DNA of 64,000 bases from Sphingosinithalassobacter tenebrarum (GCF_011057975.1 NZ_CP049109.1:1271001-1335000); one strand, 5' to 3'. Positions 16,492 through 25,624 are shown, counted from the first letter of the stretch. Made by a program: numbers and translations. Notes: generated from the letters alone by a model not told the origin.

Positions 16492-16884
16492 TTACCTAGA
16501 AGAGCTCCGAGTATCGCCAAGCGATTCTCCGTCCTCATCGAAAGTAAGAAAGCTTCCGATAGCCCACGTGCAAGCGGCATAATCGATCAAAAAAATCACG
16601 GTAATTGCAAAGCTAGAGTATTCCCTTAACCGCTCTCCAACTGCCAAGATCATGACCAAGTGGACTATAGCGATAATCACAAGTCCAAAGTGCAATCTCC
16701 GCCTCGGCTCACCATCATGCAAAGTATGCCATAAGAAGATTAAAACGCCTTGTACGCAGTATGTCAGATAGCCCCAGTGGAAGTCGCGCAGAACGCCGAC
16801 GAGGATGGCTAATGGAAGCGCTGCCGCCATTACCCAAACTACTGCCGTCAAACGCTTCTCCATCCACCTGTTGATGGTGTTCAT
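16492..16884 (-). CDS. four-span membrane protein, putative immunity for Rhs tip 1
   Basis: A 130-residue protein starting MNTINRWMEKRL with four predicted helices (AVVWVMAAALPLAILVGVL; WGYLTYCVQGVLIFLWHTL; HFGLVIIAIVHLVMILAV; SFAITVIFLIDYAACTWAI). The ATG at 16884 overlaps the tip stop (ATGA). It follows the tip-plus-membrane-partner rule of the array. The topology resembles colicin-type immunity proteins against pore formers; this is an inference from shape only. Confidence 0.65.
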   Translation of the reverse strand: MNTINRWMEKRLTAVVWVMAAALPLAILVGVLRDFHWGYLTYCVQGVLIFLWHTLHDGEPRRRLHFGLVIIAIVHLVMILAVGERLREYSSFAITVIFLIDYAACTWAIGSFLTFDEDGESLGDTRSSSR

Positions 16885-17282
16885 TGTGCGTTGCTGCGGC
16901 AATCGCGGTATTGCTCGTAGCCCTTTCTCACATCGTTGATTGCACCACCGATTGCCAGAAACATTCCTACGCCCGGCACCGCGCGCGCAAAACGTCTCCC
17001 AAGCGATGTTCCAGGTTGTGCCCCGACACGGGCTGCTTCTGGGCTCGCAGCAGAAAGGCCATATGCAAGCGTCGATGAGCCCGCGCCAACGGCGTCAGTT
17101 TGAATTGCGCTGTTTACCAAGCCGCCAGAACTAGTTGCCAGACCAACTAGCGCTTTTCCAGCTGTGCCGAGCGGCGTAGCCGATACCGCGGCACTCCCGG
17201 CGTTCAGGGCAAAGCTCACGCCGTTGTCCTTTACCGCACCCAACAGACAGGCACCAACCGAGTCCTCCTCCTTTTGCGGCAA
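16881..17282 (-). pseudogene. orphan Rhs C-terminal tip (cassette 1)
   Basis: A 133-residue frame beginning LPQKEEDSVGACLLGAVKDN, followed by Ala/Gly/Ser-rich hydrophobic stretches (SFALNAGSAAVSATPLGTAG; GVGMFLAIGGAINDV) and a Cys near the end (YRDCRSNAQ). There is no ribosome-binding site; the only possible start is a TTG in the junction. The upstream frame is merely the neighbouring gene read in another phase. Its junction (17270-17280) lies ten bases after the stop of the rhs-linked membrane gene, so it is the first silent alternative to the expressed tip. Confidence 0.65.
17270..17280 (-). repeat. rhs tip junction motif, copy 2
   Basis: On the minus strand GCCGCAAAAGG, at the start of cassette 1. 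It directly follows the stop codon region of the membrane gene coupled to full-length rhs. Confidence 0.7.
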
Positions 17283-17289
17283 GGGTGGG

Positions 17290-17595
17290 TCATGGATTCT
17301 CACGCTTCTCCGAAAGTCGCCATACGCGTCTGATCGAATACGCAAGGTAGCCCAAAGTTGAGACCGTAAAGATTATCGCGACCAAAAGGCGATTGTCATT
17401 CATAATGATGCCATAGGAAAATGACATCGATGATATCAATCCTATTGCTACTTCTATTAGAGAAAACCTCCAAAACTTTTTTCTTATGCGCCTCTGCATT
17501 AACGAGAGAAGGATGAGGGCGTTCGCCCAGAAAGTGAACTTCAGCGCGATAAAAACTAGCGCTGTCACGCCAATGAGGGCTGCAAGGCTGTCCAT
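17290..17595 (-). CDS. three-span membrane protein coupled to rhs, putative immunity
   Basis: A 101-residue membrane protein with three predicted helices (about residues 4-24, 45-66 and 69-89) and a basic tail (IRRVWRLSEKRENP). Its ATG overlaps the rhs stop codon by one base (TAATG), so expression follows that of the full-length Rhs protein. By position it is the cognate protector of the currently joined tip. No sequence family recognised. Confidence 0.7.
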   Translation of the reverse strand: MDSLAALIGVTALVFIALKFTFWANALILLSLMQRRIRKKFWRFSLIEVAIGLISSMSFSYGIIMNDNRLLVAIIFTVSTLGYLAYSIRRVWRLSEKRENP

Positions 17596-20500
17596 TACCG
17601 AACCCTACAAGCCGCAGCCTCGGCGCCATTTGAAGCAACAAGCCCGACTCCCTCGCCGATAACGTCAGAAGCTCCTCTGCTCGTTCCAGCACCAATCCGG
17701 ACGGCTATCCGTGAGCCCACGCTTGCTCCGCCTCCTACTAAAGCACCAATCCCCGAAGCGATGGCCCCTTGAGTATCTCCCTGATAGAGCTTGATACCTG
17801 CACTGATAACACTGGCTCCTGCCGATGCTACTCTGGCGCCCGCTGCAACACCAGCGGCAGATATCCCACCTACGACCGTCGGCGCAGTCGCGACGGCGAC
17901 ACCTGCGGCACCAACCGCCACAACGTCCGCTCCAAGCGCGAAGCCATCTAAGACAGCTGTAGCGGAACCTAAGTACGAAGTGAGGTCGCTATCGCACGGA
18001 ACAGGATCATTTTGCGGCCGCGGCCTTGGCACAGAACGCGAACCACCACCGCCAGCCAATGGATTGTGTCCAGGCCAAGGGGTTGTGCGTACAACTATCT
18101 CTGCTACGCAATCGAAAAGGGGCTCGATCCAAACATTAATTACTTTAGAGACTGTACTACCATCCGGGAGCAAGTAGTACTCCCTGAGGGTGGATTCCCT
18201 TATTACGCATGCAAGGCCGGTGGGGTCAATTCGATTAACCGGATCATTGCCAACATAGCCGTAGATATTAGGACCATCGGCATAACCGATGGGATCGGTC
18301 TGCAGGAACCTGCCCAGCTCGGGCGCGTACATCCGGGCCTTGTAATAGTAGATATCGAGGTCTTCGAGCCACGCCTGGCCGGTATATTGGAACCGCCCGA
18401 TATTCCCCGCCCCGGGATTACCCCAGGCGTCATAGCTGTTGGCAGAGAGCAGCGTGCCGTCGCTGTCGGTCACCGCCGTGATCGACCCCAGCCGATCGGG
18501 CATCAGGTTGCGCATATAGGATAGCGAGACCCCCGAGCCTTCATACCAGGCGATCGGCGCGTCCACCCGGCCCGGATCGAACACATAGCGCCGCAGGATC
18601 GCGCCCGAGCCGTCATATTCCATGATCAGCCGGTCGCCATCGTAGAGATATTCGGTCGCGCTGCCCGATACCGAGGGGTCGGCGCTTTCCCACAGCCGCC
18701 CAAGCGGATCATAGGACAGGCTCGCGCTGTGGCTGCCCGAGGCGCTCGTCAGCCGGTTCTGCACGTCATAGCCATAGGTCGTGCCGCCGTCGCTCGTGAG
18801 ATTGCCGTTCCCGTCATAGCTGAACGCAGTCCCGGCGACACTCGAATATTGATTGAGGCCGTTGGCCACATAGCCCTGGCTGCCGTTGTCGTAGCCGGTG
18901 AACGCATAGGCGTCGTTGCTGCGATCCTGTGACATCACCTGGTTCGCCGGATTGTAGGCGAAGGTCGTCGTCAGGTCCGAGGCCGTGCCCGACAGATCGA
19001 ACTCCAGGCTCGCAAGGCGCGAGACATCGTCATAGCCATAGACCAGATCCGCGTCGCCACGCCGCTCCTCCAGTGTCCGGCGGCCGAGATCGTCATAGCT
19101 GATGTCCGAAAGCACATTGCCGCCGCGCTTGATGCGCGTGACCCGGCTCAACACGTCATATTCATAGGCGACGAAGGCACTGTCGGGATAGGTCAGCTGC
19201 GTGCGGTTGCCCGCCGCATCATATTGATAGCTCAAGGTGCGCGCCGTGCCGCTCATGTCATTGCTCGTCGCGGTCACGCGCCCGAGCGCATCCCAGTCAT
19301 GGCTGATGCCCGTGCCGGTGGTGGAGCCGTGGCGCGCGTACAACAGCCGCCCGAGCAGATCGTAACCGTAATAATCGTCCGGCCCGGGAATATTCTTCCG
19401 GTAAAGGCGGTTCAGGTCATCATAATAGAAATAGATGTTCTGAGCCGCGCGCGTACGCAGCTGCACGATATTGCCGTTGGCGTCATAGTCATAACGAATG
19501 TGATCACTGCTCGAACTGGTGCCCGCCCCCTGGGTCGTGTCGGGGAAATAGACACGCGAGAGCCGGTCGACGCCATCATAGCTATAGCTGGTCTTGTTGC
19601 CCTCGCCATCGGTAAGCGATTCGATTTGTCCATTGTCGGTATAGGTGAGCGCCTGAACGACCGCGGCAACGCCGGTGTCATAGCCCGAGATCGTTTCGAG
19701 CGCGCGGCCATTATCGTCATATTCGGTCCTGGTGATACGATCGGGCCCGAAGCTGCCACCCGTATTCGCTTCGCACGCATCGGTCTGCGATCCCCAGGCG
19801 GCGGCGTTCATGCGCAACGCGGTACATTCGAGCCGTCCACGGCTGTCATAGCCATATTGGACGAGCTGATAGGTCGTGCCATCGGCGCTCACCGCATCCT
19901 GGGTCTTGCGCGCGGTCGCGGCGTCATAGGTTGACGTGGCTTGCTGGAGCGAGACGAAGTTGCTCCAATCGGTGTCGCTCGTCCCCGTAACGGTGCCGAG
20001 CTCGGTTTCCGTACGCTGGCCGTCATCATTATAGTGCATCCGCAGCGCCTGCCGAACCAGCGGCCCCGCGCCGTCGGGATCGGGCGCGATGACGCCCAGC
20101 AGCTGGCGGCCCAGATCATAGCGATAGCTGGTCGTATCGGCGGTGCCCGACAGCGGACCATCGACGCTGGCGATATTGCCGACCGCGTCATAGGACGGCT
20201 TGACCGTCGAGGAGACACTGGCATCGCCCGCGCGACTTTCCATCTCGGTCAGCAGGATATTGCTCGCGGTCGAGGCCGAACCCGATTGATAGGTGAACTC
20301 GGTCACGCTTTCATCCGCGCTTCCCGTACAGCTCGATCCCGAAGCACAGGCCGACACCCGCTCGAGCCGCACCACGGGCGTTGGCGCCTGCACCAGCGTT
20401 CCTGAGGCATTGCGATACCATGCATAATGGCTGCCATAGGTGTAGCGGGTCTGGGGCCGCGTTCCGCCCGATGCTGCTGCCGGTCGCGTAACCGTCAGTA

Positions 20501-21899
20501 CGCCGCCGTGACTGCTGTTATAGGTGTAGTCGGTGACATTGCCGAGCGGATCGGTGGTGGAGACCGGCTTGTTGCAGACCACTGCGCTCGCCGTCGCGCA
20601 TTGATCGGTATAGGTCGTGCTGCTCGCCGGGTAGCTGCTCTGAAAGACGATATCCGAAAGGGTCGAACCCGATTTGGGCGATACGGTTATTTCGGTCACA
20701 TTGCCGCGACTGTCATAGTCATAGCTGACCGAGTTGCCTTCCGGCGCGGTTACCGTTTCCAGAAGGCGCGTCGTTGCGTCATAGCTGTAGCCGGTCTCAT
20801 TGCCGAGCGCGTCCTCGTCGGAAATGATCTGCATATAATCGAGGTCGGTCGTGACGATCCGCTTCTCGTCGCCGGAAGCGTTGACGGTGGTCGTCCTCTC
20901 ATTGGTGCCGGTGTCATCGGCATAATCGTAGGTCGTCGTAACGCCGTTGCGTACCACCGAATCCACCATGCCATTGCCGTCATAGCTGATGGTAACATTA
21001 TCGGTGCTGGCGCCGGGACGTTTGATGCCGGTCAGCCGCCCCGAAGTGAAGCTGTAGGTCGTTTCGTTGCCCAGGCTGTCGGTGAACGATTCAACGCCGG
21101 ACATCGAGAGCGACGGCCAGCTCTGCGAATAAGTGCAATAGAGTGAATCGGGATCGCAGCCATCGACGGTCGTATTGACCAGCGTCACCTTCGAGACGTC
21201 GAACCAGGCATTCGAATCCTCCAGGGAATCGGGAGGGATGACTTCGTTGAACGTCATCCGCATCTGATAGCCGCGATTCGATTCCACGGAGATCAAGCGA
21301 CCTATGGTGACATAGGTCTGGCAGTCGCCGGGCCACCCTTTGAGGCAAGTGGACGCGACCTGATAATGGTAGGTCAGCTTCTCGCCATTTGGCCGGGTGA
21401 GCGTCTGGATGGAACTTCCGTTGGTAATATACATGGTACGCGTCGCGACTTGCGCGAAGGTCGCAACTGTTCCGTCAGCTCTGGTGTAGACACCATTTTC
21501 CAAGGTCGAGCCGGTATGCTGATCGGAGAGATATTCGCCGCTTACCGCATCCAGGCTGAACGTTTCGGTTGCTCCGCCGATACTGACGGTAACCGGACCT
21601 CCCGGCGAATAGATGACACCACTGGTGGAATCCCGAAATTGTCGGTCGGACGTCACGCTTCGGCTGAAGACCAGCGCCGGGTCGTCCGCAGGCCCGATCG
21701 AGACGGAATGCGACGGCGCGATCAACACGCCGCGGGTCAGATCAACGCCGTTCGCATCGATGGTCTGACGGATCGGGGGCAAGGGCGGCGGCTCATATTC
21801 CTGCGCTTTGGCGATTGCCGGCAGCGCAACGGATGCAATCAGGCACAAGCGGATCGAATGTCGCGCGGCAGCGCGGCCGAAAACGGAAAATGAATGCAT
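17595..21899 (-). CDS. Sec-exported Rhs/YD-repeat protein with Gly/Ala-rich tip
   Basis: A 1434-residue protein. Residues 1 to about 32 are a signal peptide (IRLCLIASVALPAIAKAQ). The next 300 form an N-terminal domain, and from about 270 to 1170 there are many YD repeats (YDANGNIVQLRTRA, YDAAGNRTQLTYP, YDVLSRVTRI and others). The Rhs core closes with the motif RFLQTDPIGYADGPNIYGYV and RIDPTGL near residue 1220. A constant stretch of about 75 residues leads to PRPRPQNDPVPCD at about 1294, where the junction motif lies. The remaining 138 residues are a hydrophobic Gly/Ala-rich tip ending EAAACRVR. Rhs shells encapsulate toxic tips and release them by autocleavage; the activity of this tip is not evident. 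Confidence 0.9.
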   Translation of the reverse strand: MHSFSVFGRAAARHSIRLCLIASVALPAIAKAQEYEPPPLPPIRQTIDANGVDLTRGVLIAPSHSVSIGPADDPALVFSRSVTSDRQFRDSTSGVIYSPGGPVTVSIGGATETFSLDAVSGEYLSDQHTGSTLENGVYTRADGTVATFAQVATRTMYITNGSSIQTLTRPNGEKLTYHYQVASTCLKGWPGDCQTYVTIGRLISVESNRGYQMRMTFNEVIPPDSLEDSNAWFDVSKVTLVNTTVDGCDPDSLYCTYSQSWPSLSMSGVESFTDSLGNETTYSFTSGRLTGIKRPGASTDNVTISYDGNGMVDSVVRNGVTTTYDYADDTGTNERTTTVNASGDEKRIVTTDLDYMQIISDEDALGNETGYSYDATTRLLETVTAPEGNSVSYDYDSRGNVTEITVSPKSGSTLSDIVFQSSYPASSTTYTDQCATASAVVCNKPVSTTDPLGNVTDYTYNSSHGGVLTVTRPAAASGGTRPQTRYTYGSHYAWYRNASGTLVQAPTPVVRLERVSACASGSSCTGSADESVTEFTYQSGSASTASNILLTEMESRAGDASVSSTVKPSYDAVGNIASVDGPLSGTADTTSYRYDLGRQLLGVIAPDPDGAGPLVRQALRMHYNDDGQRTETELGTVTGTSDTDWSNFVSLQQATSTYDAATARKTQDAVSADGTTYQLVQYGYDSRGRLECTALRMNAAAWGSQTDACEANTGGSFGPDRITRTEYDDNGRALETISGYDTGVAAVVQALTYTDNGQIESLTDGEGNKTSYSYDGVDRLSRVYFPDTTQGAGTSSSSDHIRYDYDANGNIVQLRTRAAQNIYFYYDDLNRLYRKNIPGPDDYYGYDLLGRLLYARHGSTTGTGISHDWDALGRVTATSNDMSGTARTLSYQYDAAGNRTQLTYPDSAFVAYEYDVLSRVTRIKRGGNVLSDISYDDLGRRTLEERRGDADLVYGYDDVSRLASLEFDLSGTASDLTTTFAYNPANQVMSQDRSNDAYAFTGYDNGSQGYVANGLNQYSSVAGTAFSYDGNGNLTSDGGTTYGYDVQNRLTSASGSHSASLSYDPLGRLWESADPSVSGSATEYLYDGDRLIMEYDGSGAILRRYVFDPGRVDAPIAWYEGSGVSLSYMRNLMPDRLGSITAVTDSDGTLLSANSYDAWGNPGAGNIGRFQYTGQAWLEDLDIYYYKARMYAPELGRFLQTDPIGYADGPNIYGYVGNDPVNRIDPTGLACVIRESTLREYYLLPDGSTVSKVINVWIEPLFDCVAEIVVRTTPWPGHNPLAGGGGSRSVPRPRPQNDPVPCDSDLTSYLGSATAVLDGFALGADVVAVGAAGVAVATAPTVVGGISAAGVAAGARVASAGASVISAGIKLYQGDTQGAIASGIGALVGGGASVGSRIAVRIGAGTSRGASDVIGEGVGLVASNGAEAAACRVR
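18008..18018 (-). repeat. rhs tip junction motif, copy 1 (inside rhs)
   Basis: On the minus strand GCCGCAAAATG, encoding the Pro-Gln step of the full-length Rhs protein and the point where similarity of layout with the orphan tips begins. Identical to the copy at 14201-14211. Confidence 0.7.
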
Positions 21900-21955
21900 G
21901 GTTGCCCCCCCAAACCAGATCAGAACATCGGCTCAGCAAGCCGAACGGAACAGGG

Positions 21956-22201
21956 TCATGGAGGGGAGGTCGCGCCCGTAACGGTGACGTTCACGCGATT
22001 GTTCGCGTCGTCATAGCTGTAATTGGCAACCATATTGTTGTTGACCGAGCCGCTATGCTCGACCTCGATCAGCCGACCACGCGCGTCATATGTGAAGTTG
22101 GATGTGTCATTGCCGAAGGTTTCGCTACTGTTCGCAAGCGAAATGCCCAGACCGCCGACAAGAGAGAAAGCGCCAAATATCGCGAGCTTGACTTTGAACA
22201 T
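21956..22201 (-). CDS. small exported protein with a single YD repeat
   Basis: An 81-residue protein: a signal peptide (FKVKLAIFGAFSLVGGLGIS) and one YD-type unit (FTYDARGRLIEVEHSG, then ANYSYDDANNRVNVTVTG). It lies 56 bases upstream of rhs on the same strand and is probably cotranscribed. It could be a chaperone, plug or accessory subunit for the Rhs shell, or the relic of an N-terminal rhs fragment. An intact signal peptide and proper stop favour a real gene. Confidence 0.65.
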   Translation of the reverse strand: MFKVKLAIFGAFSLVGGLGISLANSSETFGNDTSNFTYDARGRLIEVEHSGSVNNNMVANYSYDDANNRVNVTVTGATSPP

Positions 22202-22639
22202 CGCAAATTCCCCATTTGCCGACGAATCAAACTCTCGCGACTGTGACCGATCGAGCAGCGCAGTTCAAGGAACAAGGCGGGATTTTTTGAAAGCCGACGA
22301 TCATATAGCCGCGGCGAAATAGTAAGACATGAAAGATTGTCCCGATCGCATCGCTTACGGGTACCTTGGCCTATGCATGGTTCGGTGCAGGTGGAGCGGC
22401 GAATCTCCAAGCCCTGCGCGATGGGTTCCAAGGGAGAGCGAAATCTCCTTTGGTCATGGCGGGTGTCGGGAGGAGCAGGAACGCTCTTTCTGACAAGCGA
22501 TCAATCGGCGATAGGATTGAATGGCGCGGAGTTGCCCCTGATCTGATGAGGGTTCAGCCGAAGATCATGGGTGCAGCGGAGCGCCAACGGCCGGAGGGGA
22601 TGCAACGGGGAACGCGCCAGCGGGTGCTCCTTGCCAAGA

Positions 22640-22658
22640 TGCATGGTATTACCATGCA
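22640..22658. promoter_or_regulatory. inverted repeat beside the tandem repeats
   Basis: TGCATGGT-ATT-ACCATGCA is a perfect 8-base inverted repeat that runs directly into the first 25-bp repeat unit. It could be an operator or a protein-binding anchor for the array. Confidence 0.4.
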
Positions 22659-22830
22659 CATCTTGCAGTCAGCCTAACAGGCACATCTCGCAGTCAGCCT
22701 AACAGGCACATCTCGCAGTCAGCCTAACAGGCACATCTCGCAGTCAGCCTAACAGGCACATCTCGCAGTCAGCCTAACAGGCACATCTCGCAGTCAGCCT
22801 AACAGGCACATCTCGCATTCAGCTTGAGTG
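22656..22830 (+). repeat. seven 25-bp tandem repeats (iteron-like)
   Basis: The unit GCACATCTCGCAGTCAGCCT plus AACAG occurs seven times head to tail: units 2-6 are identical, the first has one substitution (T for C at position 9), and the last has diverged over its final ten bases. There are no spacers, so this is not a CRISPR. It ends 103 bases before the CHAT gene start. Iterons bind replication initiators or regulators, but no rep gene is nearby. Confidence 0.9.
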
Positions 22831-22933
22831 ATCTGCACAAAGGCCTCTAACCACAACGAGCGCACTTACAATTATTCTCCCGATCCCATATTGCGTCTCT
22901 TGCACAGCTTCATGAACACGTGAAGGAAGGTCA

Positions 22934-25624
22934 ATGGTATTATCGGGATGGCGATTCACTCTTATTCACTTGTTTGGCAAGTTCATAAAGCTATTTTCGA
23001 AGACCCTATATCATCGCCTTCGTTCATTTAAGTGGATTTCGGTGATAAGTAACGCTGATTCGATGCCGGATGACCTTCTTCTTTCAGTGACGGACCTGTA
23101 TCTTTTGGAAGTCCAATCGGCGTTTCAGCACTTTCGTGAAGTCGATCCGAAATTCGGCTCTAAATTGGCCCAAATCAAAGCGCATATGCATACGTTGCGC
23201 GCGAGCCGCCTAAGCTATCCCGAAGGGCGTCGCGAAGCGATTGCTGCGATTGGAATTCTAAATCAGGAGAAGGTTAATATTCTCAAACGAGGTGACGAGC
23301 AGGATAGGGCGAACTTTGTTGGAATGTATGCGATGTCGAAATTATCCACGCTCTCATCGAAATATGATGGCGATGAACTAGAGGATCTAGCTTCGACTAT
23401 AGTAGAAATAGATAAAGTGGTCAAAGGAATATCTGGCGATAGTGATCCACTTAACCTATTTCCGATATATTTTGTCCAATTGCTGACATTGGCCGCTCTT
23501 GGTGAGCGAGTCCCGACGCAGATGGAAGCGTCAGTTTATCGCCAAGCCGTTATCGTCGCCCAGAAAGCACTCAATACGTTCAACGTCTTTCCCGGCTTTG
23601 CAAAGAACCGACCTCTTTTTATTGAGCAGCGAGAAAGGACCGTCCTTCTAATGGGAGATGCCTTGCTGCGTCTTGACGAAAGGTTGGAACAAAGCAACCT
23701 CCTCACGGGGGAGGAAAGAGCCAATATTCTTCGCGAGGCGCTAGAAATATACAACCGTCACATTGAAAGTATGACCGAACAGGGTGGTGCCCGTAGGAGG
23801 GTTCTAATTCGAGATCGTGCGAAGGTCCTTTTCGCGCTCGCTCGCAGTAAGGGTTCGGACAATCGCCGTTCACTTGTGGATCAAGCAATTCAGGATATGG
23901 AGTACGTGCTTCATCACCGGCAGAATGCCGGGGAATGGGGAGCGGTTGTATCTGACGCCCATGACATAGTGCGTATGTCATGCGCGTTAAGGGATTGGGC
24001 TAAAGCAGGAGATACAGGACTTCGCTATTTGTCAGCTGCGAGAGAATCGTATTTTCTGAACAGAGGTGTCGTTACGGAACGAGCGTTTGCCTCCAGCGTA
24101 GGCCGTCTCGCCGATCTAACTGCCTTTGCTTGCCTTATGCGTAGTGATGCCGAAGCGGCTTTCACCGCAGTTTCCGGTGGCAGGTCGATAAGACGAGGCT
24201 CTGAAAACGATTGGCTGGGCCGTTTGGAAGCTGTCTCAAGGGACGAGGCTAAGCGCCTATTAGATCGCTACCGCAAGGCGGAGGAACTGCACGACTATCT
24301 AGAGCGTGAAGCGCGCTTCGGCACTGCCGATCACCTGAGCTCACTACGCGCCGGCAAGAGTGAGGTGGCTTGGAAGCGCCTAGTTGATGCTTATGACGCG
24401 CTAGTTCGACATCTGCGTACGAGTGGTGTTTCAATGAATTACCAGGGGTATGAACCCCAGCAGATAGCCTCCCAGATTATGCGAGATGTTGCGGCCGCTG
24501 TTGTATTTGGGATTTGTGAATTCGGTGCATTTACGATTGTTGTCCGGCCCGCAGATACTGGGCACAAGTTTTCCTCTGTTTGCGTGAAAGGTCTTTCATT
24601 TCAAGAATGGGCGCATCTCCTTGGTGAGGAGACCGACGGGTGGACAAAATGCTACACCAACTTCGTCAGCACCATCAACGACTCGAAAGGGCATCCCTCT
24701 GCAGAGCCAGCCGCGCGTTTCAATTCGACCATTGACGCTACGGAGCGGGCTATCAATGAACATTTTCTCTCACATGTAGCCACACACTTAGAAAAGTGCG
24801 AGATTGTCGAGGGCAAGAGAGTTCGTGTTCTGGCACCAGGATTTATGACCCTCGTTCCGGTGCATCTTGGACATCTTACAGAGTATGGCGCTTCGTGGCC
24901 GACGTGCTTCTCTAGCATGGCTCGCTTGCCCATGTCTCGTGAGAAGGCGACATGTGCGAATAGCGTTCTGGTGGTGGCTAACCCCACCGGTGATTTGCTT
25001 GAGCCTGATTGGGGTGCGCTTGTTGACGGGAGAGATGGGATTGACGTGTTACGCGGACCAGTAACGTCTGCGACAATGCTATCAAGGATAGAAGGCTATT
25101 CGGTAGCTATTTTCTACTGTCACGCTAAATGGAATCGCGAGGGTATTGATCAATCGGGACTCATTCTGGGGAACGGCACTCTCTGGTCTGCAGCAGATAT
25201 TCGTAGCACAGTCGCTGTGAGAGATGTTCATGTCATTCTCACATGCTGTGAAAGTGGCCTTTCCGACCCGGGCGACTTCGCCTATGAAGGAAGAGGCCTA
25301 GCAGAGGCTTTTCTAGACGCAGGAGCCGCCAGCGTAATTGCGACGCATTGGCCGATCTACACGGCAACGGCTATCGCGCTTCTGGAGCGCCTTTTTGCTC
25401 TGCCCAGCTTCGACGATTTCGACCCGATCGCCTTTGTAGAAAGCTTCAGAAAAGCCGAGGGCGCTTCCGGCCGCCATATTGCGACGGCGGGAGTCGGCAG
25501 CGCGTTTCCAACTGTACCAATCGAGAATTTGAGCGATGAGGCTAAGGAGAGTGGCAAGGCTTCTAATTTCGAATTATTGTCATCCATGCCATTACACCGA
25601 GATGCGTTCAGCGTGTTCATGTAG
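22934..25624 (+). CDS. CHAT-domain (caspase-like) protease with helical N-terminus
   Basis: An 896-residue protein. The C-terminal CHAT domain (about residues 560-850) has the catalytic His in VAIFYCHAKWN (His730) and Cys in HVILTCCESGLSDP (Cys771 or 772), followed by the typical EGRGLAEAFLDAGAASVIAT and HWP. The N-terminal 500 residues are helical with TPR-like spacing, as in HetF-associated CHAT proteins that sense a partner. GGAAGG lies three bases before the ATG at 22934, supporting this start. Its stop abuts the stop of the convergent ankyrin-like gene. Lower GC and location in a mobile element suggest a defence or conflict role. Confidence 0.85.
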   Translation: MVLSGWRFTLIHLFGKFIKLFSKTLYHRLRSFKWISVISNADSMPDDLLLSVTDLYLLEVQSAFQHFREVDPKFGSKLAQIKAHMHTLRASRLSYPEGRREAIAAIGILNQEKVNILKRGDEQDRANFVGMYAMSKLSTLSSKYDGDELEDLASTIVEIDKVVKGISGDSDPLNLFPIYFVQLLTLAALGERVPTQMEASVYRQAVIVAQKALNTFNVFPGFAKNRPLFIEQRERTVLLMGDALLRLDERLEQSNLLTGEERANILREALEIYNRHIESMTEQGGARRRVLIRDRAKVLFALARSKGSDNRRSLVDQAIQDMEYVLHHRQNAGEWGAVVSDAHDIVRMSCALRDWAKAGDTGLRYLSAARESYFLNRGVVTERAFASSVGRLADLTAFACLMRSDAEAAFTAVSGGRSIRRGSENDWLGRLEAVSRDEAKRLLDRYRKAEELHDYLEREARFGTADHLSSLRAGKSEVAWKRLVDAYDALVRHLRTSGVSMNYQGYEPQQIASQIMRDVAAAVVFGICEFGAFTIVVRPADTGHKFSSVCVKGLSFQEWAHLLGEETDGWTKCYTNFVSTINDSKGHPSAEPAARFNSTIDATERAINEHFLSHVATHLEKCEIVEGKRVRVLAPGFMTLVPVHLGHLTEYGASWPTCFSSMARLPMSREKATCANSVLVVANPTGDLLEPDWGALVDGRDGIDVLRGPVTSATMLSRIEGYSVAIFYCHAKWNREGIDQSGLILGNGTLWSAADIRSTVAVRDVHVILTCCESGLSDPGDFAYEGRGLAEAFLDAGAASVIATHWPIYTATAIALLERLFALPSFDDFDPIAFVESFRKAEGASGRHIATAGVGSAFPTVPIENLSDEAKESGKASNFELLSSMPLHRDAFSVFM

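Larger units (their letters stand above)
22202..22933. other. non-coding region with palindrome and tandem repeats
   Basis: This spacer separates the rhs operon from the CHAT gene. Apart from the repeat array at 22656-22830 and the inverted repeat at 22640, a 103-codon plus-strand frame (22366-22677) is open, but it runs into the repeats, is Arg-rich and has no Shine-Dalgarno, so I do not call it. Promoters for both flanking operons should lie here. Confidence 0.5.

Noticed and set aside
16881..17345. ATG at 17345 as the start of Rhs tip 1
   Set aside because: The first 20 codons overlap the end of the membrane gene at 17290 in another frame and have no ribosome-binding site.
22366..22677. 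103-codon plus-strand gene
   Set aside because: Arg-rich, no Shine-Dalgarno, and it runs into the tandem repeats; no recognisable domain.
22656..22830. Tandem repeats as a CRISPR array
   Set aside because: Units are contiguous with no unique spacers and no cas genes are present.
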